Source: Streptomyces xylophagus
Lineage (GTDB): Bacteria > Actinomycetota > Actinomycetes > Streptomycetales > Streptomycetaceae
Direction of reading: 5' to 3'
Assembly: GCF_000716435.1 (NCBI RefSeq)
Contig: NZ_JNWO01000022.1
Location: forward strand, 1-64,000
DNA length: 64,000 bases
Part shown: one piece after another, positions 32,913 through 40,630 of the stretch
How positions within the stretch are numbered: the first letter of the stretch is position 1
Layout of the letters: every line of letters begins with the position of its first letter
Position numbers and translations under genes: made by a program
Notes under the pieces: generated by a model
Databases searched by the model: none
What the model was told of the DNA's origin: nothing
Seen by the model: the letters and a program-made list of their open reading frames with translations, nothing else

Positions 32913-35900
32913 TTATTTCAGCGAACCAGGAAGAGAGGCATTCACAGTGAGCCATGCTGAGATTTCTTGAGCCTCCTGCACGCGTCCGAGCTTCAGAAGT
33001 ACGTCTTCCTGCAGGCTCAACGCAGAGCGCAGCGGTGAAAGAAACCGTGCAGGTGCGACTGTCATGAGCTTGCGGTAGATCTCAACTGCTTCCCCCGTTG
33101 CCCGAAGCGCCCCAGGCAGATCCTGCTGCACGGCACAACGCCTTGCCCAACCGGTCAGGGAGTCGGCGAGGTCGGGTTCGTGGGCGGCGGGGGTGCTCGC
33201 CGTCAGCCGACGCCGGATCCGCACCGCCTCTTCGGTGGCGGTGAGGGCTTCCTCGTGCCTTCCCACCTGCGCCAGGAAAGCACCGAGGTTGTTCAGGGAG
33301 CCAGCGAGGTCGGGTTCGTGGGCGGCGGGGGTGCTCGCCGTCAGCCGACGCCGGATCCGCACCGCCTCTTCGCCGGTGGTGAGGGCTTCCTCGTGCCTTC
33401 CCACCTGCGCCAGGAAAGCACCGAGGTTGGTCAGGGAGTCGGCGACGTCGTGTTCGTGGGCGCCTGGGTTGATCGCCGCCAGCCGATGGTAGACGTCGAC
33501 AGCCTCTTCGCCGGTGGTGAGGGCTTCCTCGTGCCTTCCCACCTGCGCCAGGAAAGCACCGAGGTTGGTCAGGGAGTCGGCGAGGTCGGGTTCGTGGGCG
33601 GCGGGGGTGCTCGCCGTCAGCCGACGCCGGATCCGCACCGATTCCTCGGTGGCGGTGAGAGCCTCCTCCCTCCGCCCGACTTTCCATAGCCGTATGCCGA
33701 GGTTGTTCAGCGAGGCGGCGAGGTCGTCTTCGTGGGCGGCGGGGTTGCTGGCTGTCAGCCGACGCCGGATCCGCACCGATTCCTCGGCGGCGTTGAGAGC
33801 GTCCTCCCTTCGTCCCACCGCCGACAGGAGAGCGCCGAGGTTGGTTAGCGAGGCGGCGAGGGTGCGTTCGTGGGTGGCTGGGTTTCTCGCCGCCAGCCGA
33901 CGCCGGATGTCTAGTGCCCCCTGTTCGGCGGCGAGGGCTTGCTCCCGCCGTCCCATCTCAGCTAGCCGTAAGCCGAGGTTGGACAGCGAGGCGGCGAGGT
34001 CGGGTTCGTGGGCGGCTGGGTTGCTCGCCGCCAACCGACGCCGGATCTGCACAGCCTCCTCGCTGGTCGTGAGGGCTTGCCCCAGTCGTCCCACCATCGC
34101 CAGCAGGTTGCCCATGTTGGTCAGCGACTCGCCGAGGTCGGGTTCGTGGGCGGCTGGGTTGATCGCCGTCAGCCGACGTTGAATCTGCACCGATTCCTCG
34201 GCGGCGGTGAGAGCGTCCTCCCTTCGTCCCACCGCCGACAGCCGGTTGCCGAGGTTGTTAAGCGAGCCGGCGAGGTCGGGTTCGTGGGCGGCGGGGTTGC
34301 TCGCCGTCAGCCGACGCCGGATCCGCACAGCCTCCTGGGTAGCGATGAGAGCGTCTTCCTCCCGCCCCACTGCCGAAAGCCAGTTACCGAGGTTGATCAG
34401 CGCGGAGGCGAAGTTGGATTGGTGGGCGGCTGGGTTTCTCGCCGCCAGCCGACGGTAGGTGTCGACGGCCTCTTGGGCGGTGGTGAGGGCTTCGTCGTAC
34501 CGCCCCACCGCCGATAGGTGAACGCCGAGGTTGATCAGCGAGGCGGCGAGGTTGGATTGGTGGGCGGCTGGGTTTCTCGCCGCCAGCCGACGGTAGGTGT
34601 CGACGGCCTCTTCGGTGGTGGTGAGGGCTTCGTCGTGCCGCCCCACCGCCGACAGGGAACCGCCGAGGTTGGTCAGTGAGGCGGCGAGGTCGGGTTCGTT
34701 GGCGGGGTTGGCGCGGGTGAGGTCGCGCCAGGCCCGAAGAGCCGCTTCACCGGTGGTAACGGCTTCATCGCGAAGTCCGGCGTGGGACTGGCGTATCGCG
34801 AGTCTGTCGCGGATGCGACCGCAAGTGGCGGGGTCGTCCGTGGCGGCAAGGCGGTGACGGGCCAGACGCGCGGTGATGGCCGCGATGCCGACGTCCAGGT
34901 CGGTGTGTCGGCCTGGAGGGAGGTGCGGCTCGATGGCTTCCAGGATGGTGGGGTCGATGGTTTTGAGGCTGGCCAGGGTGGCCAGCGCGGTACTACCGGC
35001 ATGGAGGGCGAGTTCGGGATGTCTCCTGAGTAGGGGGTAGAGCTGGCCGGTGGCGATGTGGGGCCAGCGGCGGGCGGTTTCGATCAGGATAGTCAGGGCG
35101 TCGCGGGTCCAAGGTGCGACCGAGTTGGAGTCTGTGGGGTTGAAAAGGAGGCGCTCGGCGGCCTGGTGGGCCCAGTCGTCGGTTATGGCCCCGGGCACTG
35201 GGTGGGACATGCCGGTGTCATTCGGGCTGGCCGGGGTGATCAGGCCGAGGAAGTCCTCACCGAGGCGGTCAGGATAGAGCGGTTCCAACACGGTGACGGT
35301 GTGGGCTGGTTCGGCGTGGGGCGGGGGATAGCAGTAACGGTGATCGTCCAGGATGGTGTTGGCATCGGCGGTGGAGTCGGCGAGCCCGATCCATCTGAGG
35401 GCGGTCTGGCCGTGGGCTCGGGCCAAGGGGCGCGTAAGGGTGGCAGTCAGTACGGTGCGGCCCATTGCCTCCGGGGATGTGGATAGCTGCTGGGCCGGGC
35501 GCTGATGCAGGGCACTCCAATGGAGGCGTTCGCGCTTGAGGAGGTAGGCGCTGGCACGTGCGGGGTTGGTGGGGGCGCCTTCGTGGTGCAGGTGAGCATC
35601 GACGGCAGCGAGGGCGGCGATGTGAATGGTCAGGATCTGGGCATAGTCCTCGTTGGTGCCCAAGTCTGGGGGCGGGTCGATACGACTGGCGTGGCCAGAG
35701 GCCAGACCGAGGTAGTCGGCGAAGCGGTCGCGAGCCTGGCGGAATGAGTGGGCGCGTGCGGTTGGGTCGGAGGCCAGCGGCAGCAGGGGATGAGCCACGG
35801 TCAGGGCGTCGAGCGTGTCACTGATCCAGGTTTCTAGGCTCTCCCACCAGATACCTGCGGGGCGGGCCAGCAACAGGATGCGCACGGGAAGACCGGCGCC

Positions 35901-36443
35901 GTGTAAGAGCGGTTCCTGCAGGAGTTTGTGCAGGTCGGGTATGGGCCACCGTTCGGCGTAGTCGATTACCAGCAAGACGCCGGTTCCAGTCTTGGGTGGC
36001 GGGCTGGTGGCGATGGGGTCGGTGCCGGTCTCATTGATGGTTGCTTGCCACACCGTCCATCCCTCTGCGTCGCTCAGGCCGACGAAGTGGCTGGCGAGTC
36101 GGGTCTTGCCTTGCCCGCCGGGGCCATTTACCAACCGGATGGACAGCCCCGGCTCTGGATCGTCACGCCAGCGGGCCAGTTTGTCGAGGTCGTGACGGCG
36201 GCCGCTGAAGGGCACCACCTGATGCGCCGCACGAAGCAGCCGGGAGGGCTGCTGCGCCAGCGTTCGGGCAAAGACCGGCCGCGGCTGGGCGGGAAAGCCC
36301 TCAACCCGGTAAGCGGGCTTCCACTGGTAGATGAACTGAACACGCTGAGTGGTGTTTGGGCCGACCTGGATGGCGGTGGGTCCGTTGAACGTATTGTCGC
36401 GGACATCGGGCTTGTCGGGCGGGACGGCGCCGGAGTTGGTCAT
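32913..36443 (-). CDS. NLR-like STAND NTPase with TPR array and N-terminal RHIM-like amyloid motif
   Basis: An 1176-residue receptor-type protein. Residues 17-37 form an amyloid-signalling-like motif with core FNGPTAIQVG (RHIM-type I-Q-V-G). The NTPase domain spans about 75-420, with Walker A GPGGQGKT (107-114), Walker B LLVIDYAE (157-164) and LLLARPAG (sensor). About 12 TPR units of 42 residues (NPAAHEPDLA.SL.NLG) and a degenerate last one fill residues about 575-1150. The gene starts at ATG 36443, overlapping by 4 bp the stop of the small gene upstream whose product ends in the same motif. In known bacterial NLR/amyloid pairs the receptor senses a trigger, polymerises through the motif and templates the effector, causing cell death or defence. 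That role is inferred here. Confidence 0.82.
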   Translation of the reverse strand: MTNSGAVPPDKPDVRDNTFNGPTAIQVGPNTTQRVQFIYQWKPAYRVEGFPAQPRPVFARTLAQQPSRLLRAAHQVVPFSGRRHDLDKLARWRDDPEPGLSIRLVNGPGGQGKTRLASHFVGLSDAEGWTVWQATINETGTDPIATSPPPKTGTGVLLVIDYAERWPIPDLHKLLQEPLLHGAGLPVRILLLARPAGIWWESLETWISDTLDALTVAHPLLPLASDPTARAHSFRQARDRFADYLGLASGHASRIDPPPDLGTNEDYAQILTIHIAALAAVDAHLHHEGAPTNPARASAYLLKRERLHWSALHQRPAQQLSTSPEAMGRTVLTATLTRPLARAHGQTALRWIGLADSTADANTILDDHRYCYPPPHAEPAHTVTVLEPLYPDRLGEDFLGLITPASPNDTGMSHPVPGAITDDWAHQAAERLLFNPTDSNSVAPWTRDALTILIETARRWPHIATGQLYPLLRRHPELALHAGSTALATLASLKTIDPTILEAIEPHLPPGRHTDLDVGIAAITARLARHRLAATDDPATCGRIRDRLAIRQSHAGLRDEAVTTGEAALRAWRDLTRANPANEPDLAASLTNLGGSLSAVGRHDEALTTTEEAVDTYRRLAARNPAAHQSNLAASLINLGVHLSAVGRYDEALTTAQEAVDTYRRLAARNPAAHQSNFASALINLGNWLSAVGREEDALIATQEAVRIRRRLTASNPAAHEPDLAGSLNNLGNRLSAVGRREDALTAAEESVQIQRRLTAINPAAHEPDLGESLTNMGNLLAMVGRLGQALTTSEEAVQIRRRLAASNPAAHEPDLAASLSNLGLRLAEMGRREQALAAEQGALDIRRRLAARNPATHERTLAASLTNLGALLSAVGRREDALNAAEESVRIRRRLTASNPAAHEDDLAASLNNLGIRLWKVGRREEALTATEESVRIRRRLTASTPAAHEPDLADSLTNLGAFLAQVGRHEEALTTGEEAVDVYHRLAAINPGAHEHDVADSLTNLGAFLAQVGRHEEALTTGEEAVRIRRRLTASTPAAHEPDLAGSLNNLGAFLAQVGRHEEALTATEEAVRIRRRLTASTPAAHEPDLADSLTGWARRCAVQQDLPGALRATGEAVEIYRKLMTVAPARFLSPLRSALSLQEDVLLKLGRVQEAQEISAWLTVNASLPGSLK
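33147..34722 (-). repeat. Tandem 126-bp repeats encoding the TPR array
   Basis: About twelve and a half in-frame 126-bp units. Those at the 3' end of the gene (33183-33640) are nearly identical to each other at DNA level over 90-100 bp, while the 5' units are more diverged, suggesting recent duplication or gene conversion at that end. Confidence 0.85.
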
Positions 36444-36883
36444 GACTGAGGGTCGAAGCGGACATACTGCTGGTTGCGATTACCAGCCTGGACGGCGGTG
36501 TCTCCGTTGAAGGTGTTGCCGGATACCAGCCCGATCTCACCGGAAGCGGCTGGTGCGGCCTCCTCCAGCAATCGCTTTAGGGCGTCGGTGGCCTGGGCGC
36601 GCTGCTCATCATCGTCCAGGCCTTCGAGCAGGGTTTCGATGCGGGTCTGCCAGACGGACTCCTGCCGTGACCTGATCCGCTCGGTTGTGCCGGGATCGGC
36701 GTCGGCAAGATCGGCAGCGCTACGGTCGAGCCGCTCCAGCTCGCCGCGTTCACGCTCCGGATCGCCGCGTCCGAACCATTGCGCCAGCCGGTTGCGCAGT
36801 CCTTCCCATGCATCGGTGCCCGCCGCCTGTACCACCGCAGCGCCCCCTGCCGCGGCCAATGCCGTGAACGCCTCAGGCAACAT
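36440..36883 (-). CDS. Small putative effector with C-terminal RHIM-like amyloid motif
   Basis: A 147-residue protein. The N-terminus (EAFTALAAAGGAAVVQAAGT, then WEGLRNRLAQWFG) is an amphipathic and hydrophobic helix, followed by charged helices to about residue 110; this recalls the small membrane-targeting Bell/HeLo-like effector domains. Residues 123-143 hold the motif NTFNGDTAVQAG ... V-x-F, identical at 12 of 21 aligned positions to residues 17-37 of the NLR protein encoded next. ATG 36883 has an AGGGGGA site about 5 nt upstream. Stop and the next start overlap (ATGA). It is likely the death-executing partner of the NLR. The membrane-attack idea is inference. Confidence 0.72.
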   Translation of the reverse strand: MLPEAFTALAAAGGAAVVQAAGTDAWEGLRNRLAQWFGRGDPERERGELERLDRSAADLADADPGTTERIRSRQESVWQTRIETLLEGLDDDEQRAQATDALKRLLEEAAPAASGEIGLVSGNTFNGDTAVQAGNRNQQYVRFDPQS

Positions 36884-37222
36884 CCCGTCCCCCTGCTGTG
36901 CCTCGTTGCATGTGGTCGGACAGAGACCGTAGCGCTCAATCGGTGCGGACACGGCGTATTTGCCTGATATACGACCAGGTGTGGGTGCCCGGTTCCCGCC
37001 TACTACGCCCACCTGGACCCAGAATGGCAGGAGGGGCAGGCATATCACCGGCCCCGCGAGCGTATAGCTGGTGGGCGAGCAGCAGTGGCGGCGGTGCGAA
37101 CGGAGCTAACGCGTGGGCAGTCTCTGGGGTACTCGGGGGGCAGTGGGATACTCGTAGGCGAAAGTGTGCAGGTAGCGAGACGAACTTCGCGCGGTCTGTA
37201 GATCTGCCGTTGCGTATGAGCG

Positions 37223-37244
37223 GGGCCGTCTGTGGGCCGTCGAA
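37223..37244 (+). repeat. Possible integrase arm-type repeat, right
   Basis: GGGCCGTC-TGT-GGGCCGTC followed by GAA, matching 23045-23067 in the same orientation. It lies about 100 bp inside the right 63-bp core. Confidence 0.45.
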
Positions 37245-37258
37245 GGGCGGCCCAAGGC

Positions 37259-37278
37259 GACCAACGACGACCAACGAC
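37259..37278 (+). repeat. Tandem GACCAACGAC repeat near attR
   Basis: Two exact 10-bp units followed by GAC, 68 bp before the attR core. It may be part of a recombinase or accessory-protein site. Confidence 0.35.
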
Positions 37279-37345
37279 GACTGCTCAGCCAACGGCCAGC
37301 GCTGCATCGACGTCGGTCGTCCGAGATCGCTCCAAGCCGACGTCA

Positions 37346-37408
37346 CTTCCTGCGCAACAAGCGCCAGGAGTGGGAGGAGTACCGCAGCGAGGTCACGGCG
37401 TTCGAGCT
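37346..37408 (+). repeat. Putative attR core (63-bp direct repeat, right copy)
   Basis: Identical to 22871-22933 inside glnA2; it ends at the first of two synonymous differences in the following codons. Confidence 0.85.
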
Positions 37409-37433
37409 TCGGAAGAACTTGCCGGTGCTGTAG
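37346..37433 (+). pseudogene. Displaced 3' end of glnA2
   Basis: It encodes the last 28 or so residues of GlnA2 up to its TAG, with two synonymous changes (CTG to CTT and CTG to TTG) relative to the functional copy. It has no start. It is probably the host's original gene end, pushed 14.5 kb away by integration, and the functional gene now ends with the element's version (or the reverse). Confidence 0.85.
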
Positions 37434-37469
37434 GGGCAGGTCAGCGAGGTTTCCCGCTGATTCGGTGGG

Positions 37470-37500
37470 TGGGGCCGACGGTCATGGACCGTCGGCCCCA
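37470..37500 (+). terminator. Terminator of the displaced glnA2 end
   Basis: A 14-bp perfect stem (TGGGGCCGACGGTC with its complement) and an ATG loop. It is homologous in place and sequence to the terminator at 22995-23027. Confidence 0.85.
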
Positions 37501-37548
37501 TCACGTTTTGGGGGTTCGTCATGGAGATCGGTGTGGTCGGGGAACGGG

Positions 37549-38007
37549 CTATGCGCCGGCGTTGTCGTCGCGCAGGGAATGAATCATGCTCTGCAGGATC
37601 CGGAACGCGCCTGACTGCTCGGTCTCGGTCAGGCCGGCCAGCATTCTGACCTCGACGGACCGGACCGCCACGGTCGCCTTCTCCAGGCTTCGTCGGCCGC
37701 GAGGCGTGAGCCGTGCGGGAAGGACCTTCCCGACGGGCGCCGCCGCGGGCCTGGTCACGTAGCCGTCCCGTTCCAGGGCCTGGAGCAGCACGTTCATCGA
37801 CTGCCGGGTCACGAACGCGCCGCGCGCGAGCTCGGAGTTCGACAAGCCCGGCCGTTGAGCCAGCAGTTCGAGGCAGGAGTAGTGCGTCACGGTCATCCCG
37901 AGTGGCCGCAGCACCTCCTCCATGGCTGCGCGCAGGGCGCTGGAGGCCTCTTTCAGCAGGTAGCCCAGCGATTTGTCCAGGTCGATGCCGGCGCCGTTTT
38001 GACTCAT
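37549..38007 (-). CDS. MarR family transcriptional regulator
   Basis: A 152-residue winged-helix repressor: dimer helices at both ends, recognition region SELARGAFVTRQSMNVLLQALERDGYV and wing with RPAAAPVGKVLPARLTPRG. ATG 38007 overlaps the first of two perfect TGTCAG-N4-CTGACA dyads in the 63-bp gap to the divergent VOC gene, so it should repress both itself and that gene. The inducer is unknown; MarR proteins often respond to phenolics or oxidants. It lies just outside the right end of the island and has normal host codon usage. Confidence 0.9.
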   Translation of the reverse strand: MSQNGAGIDLDKSLGYLLKEASSALRAAMEEVLRPLGMTVTHYSCLELLAQRPGLSNSELARGAFVTRQSMNVLLQALERDGYVTRPAAAPVGKVLPARLTPRGRRSLEKATVAVRSVEVRMLAGLTETEQSGAFRILQSMIHSLRDDNAGA

Positions 38008-38023
38008 GTCAGCATTCTGACAT
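38006..38023. promoter_or_regulatory. MarR operator 1
   Basis: ATGTCAG-CATT-CTGACAT, a perfect 7-bp inverted repeat that includes the first bases of the marR-type start codon. Confidence 0.75.
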
Positions 38024-38033
38024 ACATTGGCCT

Positions 38034-38051
38034 GTGTCAGGAAGCTGACAC
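38034..38051. promoter_or_regulatory. MarR operator 2
   Basis: GTGTCAG-GAAG-CTGACAC, a perfect 7-bp inverted repeat 28 bp centre-to-centre from operator 1, close to the VOC gene ribosome binding site. Confidence 0.75.
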
Positions 38052-38070
38052 GAAGAGAAGGAGCTTCATC

Positions 38071-38439
38071 ATGCCCGTCACCGGCCCCGACTTCCTCTCG
38101 CTCCAGGCACGCGACCTCGACGCTTCGCAGGCGTTCTACGAGCAGTACCTCGGCCTCGTCCGTTCGCAGGCCGGACCTCCGCACGCCGTCGTCTTCGAGA
38201 CGAAGCCGATCGCGTTCGCACTCCGTGACGTCGTTCCCGGCACCGATCTCGCATCCGTCGCCCGGCCCGGCATCGGTGCCGCGATCTGGCTCCATGCCAC
38301 CGACGTCCAGGCCATCCACGATGCTCTCGTCGCCGACGGTCACACGATCGTCTCCGCACCGATCGACGGCCCGTTCGGCCGGACATTCACCTTCGCCGAC
38401 CCCGACGGCTACCACGTCACTCTCCACGACCGCGCCTGA
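38071..38439 (+). CDS. VOC family protein (glyoxalase/bleomycin-resistance fold)
   Basis: A 122-residue protein with the paired beta-alpha-beta modules of the vicinal oxygen chelate fold: FLSLQARDLDASQAFYEQYLGL at the start and FTFADPDGYHVTLHD at the end. ATG 38071 has AGAAGGAG upstream. It is divergent from a MarR gene and shares its operators, so it is probably induced by the MarR ligand and modifies or binds that compound. The exact reaction is unknown (dioxygenase, lyase or binding protein). Confidence 0.88.
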   Translation: MPVTGPDFLSLQARDLDASQAFYEQYLGLVRSQAGPPHAVVFETKPIAFALRDVVPGTDLASVARPGIGAAIWLHATDVQAIHDALVADGHTIVSAPIDGPFGRTFTFADPDGYHVTLHDRA

Positions 38440-38487
38440 CAAGCCGAACGCTGCCGACGCCCCCCCGCGCCCCTTCGAGCGCGCGCC

Positions 38488-39507
38488 TCAGTTGACGTAC
38501 GCCGGCGACACCGCCGCCGTACTGATCCGCCGGGCCCTCCCCGTGCCGTCCGCCGGTACCTCGTACAGGTCCGCTCCGTAGTCGCCCGGCAGTGCGTAGA
38601 CGATCGTGTGGTCGTCCCTCCACACCGCCTGGTCGTCCACGCTCCGGGGCTCCGCCAGCGGCGTTTCGCGCATCGTGCGGAGGTCGAGGACGTAGAGGTG
38701 CCAGGGGGCGTCCTTCGGGAGGCCCGGTACCCGTTTCTTGAAGGCGATGCGTGTGCCGTCGGGGGACAGGGACGGGCATTCCACGTTCGTGTGCACGGTG
38801 GTGACCGTGTGGGCGCGCAGGTCGCCCCTGACCAGGTACGTCCTGCCCTTCGTCGCCAGCGTCGCGTAGAACGTGCGGTCGTCCGCCGCGAAGGTCACGC
38901 CCCAGAAGTTGACGTCCGCCGCGTGGTAGACGTGGCCGTCCTTGAGGATGCGGAACGACTCCAGGGTCGGGGTCAACCGGCCCGTGCGGGTGTCCACGAT
39001 CGCCGCCCGCGTCGAGAAGTTCGTGCCCGCGTACGAGTCGCCGCCGACGAATGCCGTCCAGGCCGCGTAGTGCCCCGTAGGGGAGACGCGGGCGCGGGAG
39101 GGGATGCCGGGGACGTCGTAGTGGGCCGTCTCCTTGAGGTGGGCGTCGAGGATCAGGGCGCGGTAGGTGTCCGTGACCGTGCCGTGGACCGCCTGGAGGC
39201 AGACTCCCGTGCCCGAACTGGCGTAGAAGCGGAGGCACTTGAGGCCCGAGGCCGTGCGGGGGCCGGAGGGGTCGGCGGCCGGGACCGTGGTCAGTTCGTC
39301 TCGGTGCGGGCCCCATGCCATGTTGCGGAACACCATCCGGGAAGGGGTCGTCAGCATGACCTGGCCCGTAGTGATCTTCGGGCCGCCGGGCTGCGCCTCG
39401 TTGCGTCGCTCGGCGCGTGCGGACGCGTGCAGGACCGAGGCCACCGCCACCGCGGCGAGTGCGGCGACGGCGGCGAGGAGCACCAGGATGCGGTTGCGCA
39501 GGGTCAT
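38488..39507 (-). CDS. Membrane-anchored TolB-like beta-propeller protein
   Basis: A 339-residue protein with a short basic N-terminus, one transmembrane segment (about 7-27: ILVLLAAVAALAAVAVASVL) and an extracytoplasmic domain of about 300 residues. The repeats resemble WD40/TolB propeller blades, for example VSPTGHYAAWTAFVGG, FAADDRTFYATLATKG and LSPDGTRIAFKKRV. Such domains bind proteins or ligands outside the membrane. No catalytic residues are evident. The start is ATG 39507. It follows a secreted phosphoesterase gene in the same direction, 66 bp apart, so they may be co-transcribed. The function is unknown. Confidence 0.72.
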   Translation of the reverse strand: MTLRNRILVLLAAVAALAAVAVASVLHASARAERRNEAQPGGPKITTGQVMLTTPSRMVFRNMAWGPHRDELTTVPAADPSGPRTASGLKCLRFYASSGTGVCLQAVHGTVTDTYRALILDAHLKETAHYDVPGIPSRARVSPTGHYAAWTAFVGGDSYAGTNFSTRAAIVDTRTGRLTPTLESFRILKDGHVYHAADVNFWGVTFAADDRTFYATLATKGRTYLVRGDLRAHTVTTVHTNVECPSLSPDGTRIAFKKRVPGLPKDAPWHLYVLDLRTMRETPLAEPRSVDDQAVWRDDHTIVYALPGDYGADLYEVPADGTGRARRISTAAVSPAYVN

Positions 39508-39573
39508 GAGACAGGCTCCGGAACTGGCCCGGCACCGGCACCCGCACCGGCGCGGCTGTCCGCCCCGTACACC

Positions 39574-40500
39574 TCAGGACGCCCAGATTCCGGTGATGTC
39601 GGCGGCCGACGCCGCGTTGCCCGCGTGGGTGGACAGGCCCTGGGTGTCCTCCAGGGTCCGCAGCAGGTTGTAGTGGTTGTACGTGGTCGAGGACGTGGCG
39701 CCCGCGGTCACCGGCTGGCCGTAGAGGACCGTCGGGATGCGGTTGCCGCTGAGCAGGTTGTCCTCGTCGAACGTGACGACGAGCAGGCTGTTGTGGGTCT
39801 TTGCCCAAGTGGCGTACGCGCCGAGGTTGTTCTTCAGCCAGGTGTCGCCGGTCGCCACCGAGCAGTCGTGCATGTCGCTGCACAGGTTCGGGGTGACGAA
39901 GGAGATGTCGGGGAGGGTCGTGTAGTCCGTCGGGAACTGCGCGAAGGTCTTCGCGGTCGACGTCGCGACGTTGGAGAAGCCGAACCACGGGTTGTGCTTG
40001 CGCGCGTAGGTGCCGCTGCTGCACGTGGTCGAACCCTGGCTCGGCAGTGTCTCGTTGTAGCTGGCCCATGTGCCGCCCGCCGCCGTCACCTCGGAGGCGA
40101 GGTTCGCGGCCGAGGAGAAGCCGGCCGTGTAGCAACTGTCGCTGGTGATGCCCTGGGTGGAGCCGGAGAACAGGGCGAAGTAGTTCGGCTGGCTCGGGTG
40201 GGTGATCCCGTACGACTGGGTGAGGGCGGCGCCGCCGGACGCGAGCGAGTTGATGTAGGGGGCACTGGAGGAGCCGATCACCTGGCTGTAGGCGTGGTTC
40301 TCCATGACCACGACGACGACGTGGTCCGGGGTCGGCACCCCGGTCGCGGCGTGCGCGGTCGAGGTGCCTCCGAAACCGGTCCAGACCCCGACGGCGGCTG
40401 CCGAGAAGGCGAGCGCGGACGCCACGACGGCGCGGCTGCGGCGATATACGGAACCAACGGAACCGCTGGAACTGCCGGAGACTTCTTCACTGCCGGACAC
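39574..40500 (-). CDS. Secreted alkaline phosphatase-superfamily phosphoesterase (acid phosphatase type)
   Basis: A 308-residue exported enzyme. It has a Ser/Arg-rich start, a signal peptide ending around STAHAATG, then a phosphoesterase domain: DHVVVVVMENHAYSQVIG (metal-binding Glu-Asn-His), GITHPSQPNYFALFSG (nucleophile region) and LLVVTFDEDN near the C-terminus. This is the phospholipase C/acid phosphatase group common in secretomes, probably releasing phosphate from organic esters. GTG 40500 has GGAGG 5 nt upstream; the longer frame is not preferred. Pho-box control is plausible but no clear site was found. Confidence 0.87.
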   Translation of the reverse strand: MSGSEEVSGSSSGSVGSVYRRSRAVVASALAFSAAAVGVWTGFGGTSTAHAATGVPTPDHVVVVVMENHAYSQVIGSSSAPYINSLASGGAALTQSYGITHPSQPNYFALFSGSTQGITSDSCYTAGFSSAANLASEVTAAGGTWASYNETLPSQGSTTCSSGTYARKHNPWFGFSNVATSTAKTFAQFPTDYTTLPDISFVTPNLCSDMHDCSVATGDTWLKNNLGAYATWAKTHNSLLVVTFDEDNLLSGNRIPTVLYGQPVTAGATSSTTYNHYNLLRTLEDTQGLSTHAGNAASAADITGIWAS

Positions 40501-40630
40501 TTCTACCTCCGGGTGGGGGGAGGACGGGGGTGACGGTGCGGACAGAGCATGCACACGCCAAAATGCCCGCATCCCACCATGCTCAACCCGATGGATGAAG
40601 AAGTGGTGAACTAATGCCGCCGACGATGAA

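Larger units (their letters stand above)
36884..37345. other. Right end of the island, no gene recognised
   Basis: The segment holds the promoter side of the effector-NLR operon and the right attachment arm (repeats at 37223-37244 and 37259-37278). Open frames here lack coding character, and there is no integrase remnant that I can recognise. Confidence 0.5.
22871..37408. mobile_element. Genomic island integrated in the 3' end of glnA2, lacking a recognisable integrase
   Basis: A segment of about 14.5 kb bounded by 63-bp direct repeats of the glnA2 3' end. The interior differs from the flanking core genome: lower-GC genes, an IS1380-like transposase, a nuclease, regulators with Nudix and HD domains, and an NLR-like/amyloid effector pair. 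No integrase, excisionase, RepSA-like, Tra/FtsK-like or relaxase gene is seen. It best fits an actinomycete integrative element that lost its mobility genes, or one mobilised in trans. Direct repeats of the GGGCCGTC type lie about 100-110 bp inside each end, where integrase arm sites would be. Confidence 0.75.

Noticed and set aside
33147-34722. Regular repeats resembling a CRISPR array
   Set aside because: The units are 126 bp, contiguous and in frame, and encode TPR helices; there are no spacers or cas genes.
37346-37433. Second glnA2 end as a simple segmental duplication
   Set aside because: The tail differs at synonymous sites and in the terminator loop while the 63-bp core is identical, and the interior is foreign in content. 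Site-specific integration explains this better.
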